Shown here in pieces: positions 45,698 through 50,831 of a stretch of DNA of 50,831 nt; positions within the stretch are counted from its first letter, which is position 1, and each line of letters starts with the position of its first letter. Location: NCBI GenBank assembly GCA_905479575.1, contig CAJQNB010000046.1:1-50831 (forward strand), read 5' to 3'. The position numbers and the translations under genes are program-made. Origin of the DNA: an uncultured Pseudophaeobacter sp. Its GTDB lineage: Bacteria; Pseudomonadota; Alphaproteobacteria; Rhodobacterales; Rhodobacteraceae. The notes beneath the pieces were generated by a model, which saw only the letters and a program-made list of their open reading frames with translations, was not told the origin of the DNA and searched no databases.

Positions 45698-47209
45698 TCA
45701 GCTGTTTCCATTGCCGACAAAGCGCGCCGCATCGGCTGCAGCCCGGCGGATGGCGTTGGATTTATGCACGGTTTCCATATATTCGGCCTCAGGGTCGCTG
45801 TCATAGACAACGCCACCACCGGCCTGCACATAGAGGGTCTGGTCCTTGACGATGGCGGTCCGCAGGGCGATGCACATATCCATGTCTCCCCCGGCTGAAA
45901 AATAGCCAACACCGCCGCCGTAGACACCCCGTTTTTCCGGTTCCAGCTCATCGATGATCTCCATCGCCCGCACTTTGGGCGCGCCAGAAACTGTGCCCGC
46001 AGGCATGCCGGCAAAAAACGCATCCAGGGCGTCTTTGTCTTCGTGCAGCTCGCCCACCACGTTGGAGACGATATGCATCACATGGCTGTAGCGTTCGATG
46101 ATGAACTGCTCAGTGGGCTTGACCGTGCCGATCTTGGCAACCCGGCCGGTGTCATTGCGCCCCAGATCCAGCAGCATCAGATGCTCGGCCAGCTCCTTTT
46201 TGTCGGCCAATAGATCCAGCTCGTTGGCCTTGTCCTGTTCGGCGGTCTCGCCGCGGGGGCGGGTGCCTGCGATGGGGCGAATGGTGACCTCATTGCCAAA
46301 CACCCGAACCAGGATTTCCGGGCTGGCACCGATCACCTGGAAGCCGCCAAAGTTGAAATAGAACATGAAAGGCGACGGGTTGGTGCGCCGCAATGAGCGA
46401 TAGAGCGCAAAGGGGGGCAGCGGGAAGTCTTGGCTCCAGCGCTGCGCTGGAACCACCTGAAAGATATCGCCGGCCCGGATGTAGTCCTTGGCCTTTTCCA
46501 CCGCTTCCATATAGCCGGATTTGGTGAAATTCGATACCGGCGGCGCGATCTCGCGGGCCTCGCCCAGATCGCGGGTTTCTGCGGGCATCGCCCGTTCCAG
46601 ATCGCGCACCGCATCCATGACCCGTTCAGCTGCCTGGGCATAGGCAGCGCGGGCGGTCTGGCCCTCGCTCACCCAGGCTGGCGACACCACGGTGACCTCA
46701 CCTTTGACACCATCCAGAACGGCGATCACCGAGGGGCGCATCATCACCGCATCCGGCAGGCCTAGCGGATCGGGGTTTACATCCGGCAGATGTTCCACAT
46801 GGCGCACCATGTCATAGCCCAGATAGCCAAACAGGCCGGCAGCGGCCTGGGGCATATCCTCGGGCAGGTCGATTTTGCTTTCGGCCAGCAGCGCGCGCAG
46901 ATTGTCGAGCGGATTACCCTCCTGCGGCTCAAACGCATCCGGGTCAAACCGGGCCGAGCGGTTGAGCGCCGAGGCCTCCCCATGGCTGCGCCAGACCAGA
47001 TCCGGCTTCATGCCGATGATGGAGTAGCGTCCGCGCACCTCACCACCGGTTACGGATTCCAGCATAAAGGCGTCCTTCTGGGCGCCTGTGAGCTTGAGCA
47101 TCAAAGAAACGGGAGTGTCCAGGTCTGCGGCAAGCCGCGTATAGACAACCTGGTTTTCACCGCTCTCATAGGCCGTGGCAAAGCGCGCAAAATCTGGGGT
47201 CAAAGCCAT
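45698..47209 (-). CDS. trpE: Anthranilate synthase component I
   Basis: 503 residues. Chorismate + ammonia (from TrpG) to anthranilate. The feedback-inhibition segment MLESVTGGEVRGRYSIIG near residue 49 is intact, and the catalytic core has GASPEILVRV, PIAGTRPRGETAEQD, HLMLLDLGRNDTGRV, and PAGTVSGAPKVRAMEIIDE, with YGGGVGYFSAGGDMD at the end. It is separate from trpG. Its ATG at 47209 has only a weak RBS, and the stop of ppiD lies 18 bp upstream, so it is probably read from the ppiD transcript. Confidence 0.97.
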   Translation of the reverse strand: MALTPDFARFATAYESGENQVVYTRLAADLDTPVSLMLKLTGAQKDAFMLESVTGGEVRGRYSIIGMKPDLVWRSHGEASALNRSARFDPDAFEPQEGNPLDNLRALLAESKIDLPEDMPQAAAGLFGYLGYDMVRHVEHLPDVNPDPLGLPDAVMMRPSVIAVLDGVKGEVTVVSPAWVSEGQTARAAYAQAAERVMDAVRDLERAMPAETRDLGEAREIAPPVSNFTKSGYMEAVEKAKDYIRAGDIFQVVPAQRWSQDFPLPPFALYRSLRRTNPSPFMFYFNFGGFQVIGASPEILVRVFGNEVTIRPIAGTRPRGETAEQDKANELDLLADKKELAEHLMLLDLGRNDTGRVAKIGTVKPTEQFIIERYSHVMHIVSNVVGELHEDKDALDAFFAGMPAGTVSGAPKVRAMEIIDELEPEKRGVYGGGVGYFSAGGDMDMCIALRTAIVKDQTLYVQAGGGVVYDSDPEAEYMETVHKSNAIRRAAADAARFVGNGNS

Positions 47210-47227
47210 TGGGCGGGTCTCACTTGT

Positions 47228-49069
47228 TTACTGATAGTTCGTCATAACGGCGTTGAGCGCCTGTTGATCAACGCGCGGTGCTGCACGCAGTTGTGCGGCG
47301 CTGATAAAGGCAGAGAACAGCGCCTCGGAGACGGCCTGGTCCAATTGGGTGCCCAGCGCCTCGGCCAGGAGCTGCGTCTCCTCGTTGTTCTCGGCGGCAA
47401 GGATCTCATCCAGACGGACCACAACGGTGATGGCCTCGCCCTTGATCACTTTCAGATCCCCTGGTGCCATGGTGAAGATCTGGTTCATCATATCGGCTGG
47501 GGTATTGTCGAGGTAAGCGGTCCGGGTAAGGCCGGTTTCGGTCTGGACCTGGGTGCCTTCGGGGAAATCGCCGGTTGCAGAGGTGGCCGCCAGCAGGGCA
47601 TCAGCCTGTGCCTGCAGCGCTGTCGCAACGCGATCGGCTTCCCACGCGGCCAGTACCTTTGGTTTGGCCTCTTCAAAGGCTTCGGGACGTTCCGGCAGGA
47701 TCTCATCAAGGCGCAGCGCGAACAGGCTGCCATCCTCGAGGAATTCGGCCGAGGGGAAATCTTCCAGGGTCACCACACTGGCAGCGGTACGGAATCCCTC
47801 ATAGGCGGTGATGCCTTCGCCGGTGTCGCCGCTCCAGCCCAGGCTGGCGACTTCCATTTCGCTTTCATTTGCCAGGTCTTCCAGCGTTGCACCGCCGGCA
47901 AGCAGATCGTTGATGTCTTCGGCCTGCTGCTCGATCAGGCGGCGGGCGCGATCCGCTGCCAGCTCGTCGCGCAGATCAGGCAGGGCCTGCTCAAAGGTGG
48001 TGAGCTGGGCCTCAAGGCGACCATTGATCCGGTACAGGGCAGGGCCAAGATCGGAAGGCAGCGGACCAGTGACATCATGCACCGCAGCGGCAAACACCGC
48101 TTCGCCTGCCGCGCCCAGGGCGGGCTGTGTTACATCGCCAAGGTCGATATCCTGCAGCGACAGACCGCGCGCCTCGACCAGAGCTTCAAAGGTTGTCTCA
48201 GCGGCATCCAGCTGTGCCTTGGCAGCGGTGGCGCTGGCCTCATCGGCAAAAACCAGACGTTCCACCAGGCGACGCTCGGCCACCTGATACTGGTCGCTGC
48301 GTTCGGCATAAAGTGCGCGCAGGGCCTCTTCTGAGACCTCGACGGTGTCCAGGATCATATCAGGGCTGAGGTGCGCATAGGTGATGCGTTTGGTTTCGGG
48401 CAGGGTGAACTGCGCCGTGTTGGCGTCATAAAATTCCTTGAGCTCCGCGTCGTCTGGCACCACCTGGATCAGGGCGATCTGATCCGGGCTAAACGGCACA
48501 TAAGAGAAACTGCGGCGCGCACCGATGTAATCGGTCATGGTTTTGGTCATGGTGTTCGGCATTTTGGCACCGACCACGATGGCGCCTTGCACCAGGGTCC
48601 GGGCGGATTCGCGGCGCAGATCGGCCTCAAAATCGCTTTCGGTCAGGTTGACGTTCTGCAGCGCAAATTTATACGCCTGCCTGTCGAATTTGCCGCTGGC
48701 GTCCTGAAAGGCCGGGATTTCGGCCAGCTCTTGGCGCAGATTGTCATCGCCAACAGAAATGCCGAGGCTTTTGACTTCGTTATCAATGGAGGCGATGGAG
48801 ATCAGACGGCTCAGAACCGCCTGGTCCAGACCAAAGGCCGCCATTTGGGCAAAGGTCAGGCTCTGACCGCCCTGGGCCTGCAGCGCACGCTGTTCGCGCT
48901 GCATCTCGCGTAGGTATTCGTCAACGGTGACCTCTTCCTCGCCAACAAGGGCAATGGCGGACATCGAGCTGCTAAAGTTGACCGCGCCAAAGCCGGCAAG
49001 GCCCACAATCAGCAAGCCCATAAGGATCCAAACAAAGGTATTGGATAGTTTTTTTATGCTTGTGGCCAT
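47228..49069 (-). CDS. PpiD/SurA-like periplasmic peptidylprolyl isomerase chaperone
   Basis: 613 residues, membrane-anchored. Residues 11-30 (FVWILMGLLIVGLAGFGAVN) form an N-terminal membrane helix. The long periplasmic region has the SurA_N-like domain (VTVDEYLREMQREQRALQ, QMAAFGLDQAVLSRLI) and a parvulin-like section around residues 235-370, though the parvulin core is degenerate, as in many alphaproteobacterial PpiD. It probably folds outer-membrane or secreted proteins. GAGGG lies 4 nt before the ATG. It precedes trpE by 18 bp on the same strand. Confidence 0.85.
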   Translation of the reverse strand: MATSIKKLSNTFVWILMGLLIVGLAGFGAVNFSSSMSAIALVGEEEVTVDEYLREMQREQRALQAQGGQSLTFAQMAAFGLDQAVLSRLISIASIDNEVKSLGISVGDDNLRQELAEIPAFQDASGKFDRQAYKFALQNVNLTESDFEADLRRESARTLVQGAIVVGAKMPNTMTKTMTDYIGARRSFSYVPFSPDQIALIQVVPDDAELKEFYDANTAQFTLPETKRITYAHLSPDMILDTVEVSEEALRALYAERSDQYQVAERRLVERLVFADEASATAAKAQLDAAETTFEALVEARGLSLQDIDLGDVTQPALGAAGEAVFAAAVHDVTGPLPSDLGPALYRINGRLEAQLTTFEQALPDLRDELAADRARRLIEQQAEDINDLLAGGATLEDLANESEMEVASLGWSGDTGEGITAYEGFRTAASVVTLEDFPSAEFLEDGSLFALRLDEILPERPEAFEEAKPKVLAAWEADRVATALQAQADALLAATSATGDFPEGTQVQTETGLTRTAYLDNTPADMMNQIFTMAPGDLKVIKGEAITVVVRLDEILAAENNEETQLLAEALGTQLDQAVSEALFSAFISAAQLRAAPRVDQQALNAVMTNYQ

Positions 49070-49275
49070 GCTGCCCTCGTTGTTTTCGGTTCAGAAAGGC
49101 GCCGCGAGATTTTCGCCTGGGGGCTGCCTCTTCAAAAGAATTCGCACCTTGCATACGCTGCCACCCCAAGGGGAGCAAGATCCAGCGGCCTCCCAACCAC
49201 TTGAATAAGGCGCTTTGACGGGGATCTGGGCCTATGGCTGGGAGAAATGCCGCCAGATCTGGTTGCTTTGGCCTC

Positions 49276-50451
49276 CTAGGGGGTGAAGTTGCACAATCGC
49301 GAGAACAGCTCGGCTATTCCATCGGCATCCACATTGGCAAAGGCTATGCGGAACTGACGCGCGGCAGGTTTGCTGCCTTCCGGCATAAACATGGTGCCGG
49401 GCAACATCAGCACCGAGGCATCGGTGACCAGTTTTTTGGCAATCTCTTCGGCGGGGGCTTCAAAGGGATGTTCAACATAGGCAAAATAGGCGCCGCATCC
49501 CAACAGCTTCCACCCCTGGGCTTGCAGGCTGGGGAAGTGGTCGATGATGGCCTGTTTGCGGGCCAGGATTTCAGCCTGTTCCCCAGCCAGCCAGTCTTGT
49601 AAGTTGTGAATACCCCATTGCGCGCCGATCTGTCCCAGCTGCGACGGGCAGATGGTAACGGTGTCGAGAAACTTCTCCATCTCAAACAGGCGCTGCGGCG
49701 CTGCGGCGATGGCGCCAACCCGGTGGCCGGTCAGACGGTAGGCTTTGGAGAAGGAATACAGATGGATCAAGGTCTGCTCCCAATCCGGATCCTGAAACAG
49801 CGCGTGCGGTGGCCCCGAGCGGCTGTCAAAGTCACGGTAGGTTTCGTCCACGATCAGGGTAAGCCCGTGGGATTTGGCCAGATCAAAATAGGCGCGCAGC
49901 AGGCCGGCGGGATATTCCACGCCGGTGGGATTGTTGGGGGTCACCAGCACGATGGCCTTGGTCCGCGCTGTGATCAGCGCCTGCGCGGCGTCGAGATTTG
50001 GCAGCATATCATCGCCAACCTGCAGCGGGCGGGCGGTGACGCCGCTGAGATCGAGCCACATTTTGTGGTTAAAGTACCAGGGCACCGGAATGATCACCTC
50101 ATCCCCTTCGCCGCAAAGCGATGCAATCGTGGCGGCAAAGGCCTGGTTGCAGCCCGAGGTGATCCCAACCTGAGCGGGGGAGATGTCAGCCGCGTAATGG
50201 CTGCTCATCTGGTCTGCGAGCGCCTGACGCAACCCGTCGCGCCCCAGCACCGCCCCATAAAGATGCGCGTCATCCTGGTTCAGCGCCGCCTCTGCCAGCG
50301 CCTGGCGCAGACCCAGTGGCGGCGGATCCGCCGGGGCGGCCTGGCTGACGTTGAGCAAAGGGCGCTGGCTGGGGAAAGAGACACCTTCGACCCAGCGACG
50401 GGATTCGACAATTGGCGAAAGAAAGGTGGCCTCTGTGCGCGACTTGGTCAT
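49276..50451 (-). CDS. Class I PLP-dependent aminotransferase
   Basis: 391 residues. PLP fold type I: GITSGCNQAFAATIAS is the cofactor phosphate-binding start, TPNNPTGVEYPAG holds the conserved NPTG site, IVDETYRDFD the ring-contacting Asp, and YSFSKAYRLTGHRVG the Schiff-base Lys. C-terminal FRIAFANVD provides the substrate carboxylate Arg. The subfamily and amino acid substrate are not identifiable; an aspartate or aromatic transaminase is possible. AGGAG is 5 nt before the ATG. Independent gene between gpt and ppiD. Confidence 0.9.
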   Translation of the reverse strand: MTKSRTEATFLSPIVESRRWVEGVSFPSQRPLLNVSQAAPADPPPLGLRQALAEAALNQDDAHLYGAVLGRDGLRQALADQMSSHYAADISPAQVGITSGCNQAFAATIASLCGEGDEVIIPVPWYFNHKMWLDLSGVTARPLQVGDDMLPNLDAAQALITARTKAIVLVTPNNPTGVEYPAGLLRAYFDLAKSHGLTLIVDETYRDFDSRSGPPHALFQDPDWEQTLIHLYSFSKAYRLTGHRVGAIAAAPQRLFEMEKFLDTVTICPSQLGQIGAQWGIHNLQDWLAGEQAEILARKQAIIDHFPSLQAQGWKLLGCGAYFAYVEHPFEAPAEEIAKKLVTDASVLMLPGTMFMPEGSKPAARQFRIAFANVDADGIAELFSRLCNFTP

Positions 50452-50563
50452 GCCCGCTCCTGTTCAAGGGATTTTCTGGTTCAGAATTGGTAGGGGCTTG
50501 GGCGGGCGATGGCAATCACTCTGTTTTGGGCAAAATCCTTTTGCCAGAAAAAGAGGTGCACAG

Positions 50564-50586
50564 AAAAACGCGCCCCAAGGGGCGCG
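50564..50586 (-). terminator. gpt terminator
   Basis: On the minus strand CGCGCCCC-TT-GGGGCGCG is followed by TTTTTC. It lies 52 bp past the gpt stop. Confidence 0.85.
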
Positions 50587-50637
50587 CTGGTTTTATGATT
50601 TCAAGAGAGGCGTTTGCGTCTAATCCGCGCCGTCTAT

Positions 50638-50831
50638 TTAGGTGCCGCGATAGGGCTCGACATATTGCAGCGCCATATCCCAGGGGAAAAAGATCCAGGT
50701 GTCCTGGCTGACCTCGGTGATAAAGGTATCCACCATGGGGCGGCCTTTGGGTTTGGCATAGACGGTGGCAACATGCGCCTTGGGGTACATGGCCCGCACC
50801 AGTTCCAGAGTTTTGCCACTGTCCACCAGAT
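50638..50831 (-). CDS. gpt: Xanthine-guanine phosphoribosyltransferase, 3' end only
   Basis: The last 63 or so residues of a purine salvage enzyme, running off the window end. It resembles the E. coli Gpt C-terminus: [20 protein letters not shown] (the PRPP-loop end), [11 protein letters not shown], and [12 protein letters not shown]. The stop is TAA at 50638-50640. The N-terminal part and start are outside the window. Confidence 0.85.
   Translation of the reverse strand, partial: LVDSGKTLELVRAMYPKAHVATVYAKPKGRPMVDTFITEVSQDTWIFFPWDMALQYVEPYRGT

Overview
The window is about 51 kb of chromosomal DNA that looks like a marine Roseobacter-group alphaproteobacterium (Rhodobacterales, Phaeobacter/Leisingera/Ruegeria-like). 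The reasons are the gene content and order (gap, tkt, zapA, grxD/bolA, purL; ccmE-ccmF-ccmH; gltA, gltX, comEC, lexA, moeA, moaC, trpC, trpD, trpG), the single-chain indolepyruvate ferredoxin oxidoreductase, and a GTTC-N7-GTTC LexA box of the alphaproteobacterial type. Genus level is inference. No rRNA, tRNA, insertion sequence, prophage or CRISPR array was recognised.

Layout. 0-6.8 kb: an AraC-type regulator, a TPR plus O-GlcNAc-transferase-like glycosyltransferase, an L,D-transpeptidase, mmsA with a divergent LysR regulator, and a CBS-pair protein. 7-10.2 kb: coaD, a 47-residue membrane ORF, gap, a cluster of four operator-like motifs, and a DUF808 membrane protein. 10.3-11.5 kb: an RTX-repeat/Hint protein. 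11.9-18.6 kb: tkt, a coiled-coil gene overlapping zapA, a bolA/mini-ORF/grxD cluster and purL. 18.6-23.6 kb: a candidate 77-nt small RNA, a LysR regulator and the divergent indolepyruvate ferredoxin oxidoreductase. 23.7-30.6 kb: an acyltransferase, murI, argC, the cytochrome c maturation genes ccmE, ccmF and ccmH, and a PaaG-like enoyl-CoA hydratase. 30.7-32.7 kb: a GT-A-like glycosyltransferase and a membrane-anchored RTX protein. 33-38.7 kb: gltA, gltX, comEC and lexA. 38.8-43.6 kb: a tightly packed leftward cluster trpG-trpD-ung-trpC-moaC-moeA. 43.8-50.8 kb: a YibQ-type polysaccharide deacetylase facing the other way, ppiD-trpE, a class I aminotransferase and the 3' end of gpt.

How the genes fit together. 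Most are core metabolism: lower glycolysis and pentose-phosphate flow (gap, tkt), the TCA entry step (gltA), purine, arginine and tryptophan synthesis, Fe-S/redox handling (BolA-Grx4), cytochrome c assembly, molybdenum cofactor, and amino acid or 2-oxoacid breakdown (mmsA, indolepyruvate oxidoreductase, PaaG-like hydratase). Accessory or surface functions are few: the OGT-like enzyme, two RTX proteins and one glycosyltransferase. The most interesting signals are non-coding: a compact two-hairpin RNA with an anti-Shine-Dalgarno linker near 18.9 kb, a phased operator array upstream of gap, a 22-bp palindrome upstream of argC, and a terminator followed by an apparently leaderless start at ccmF.
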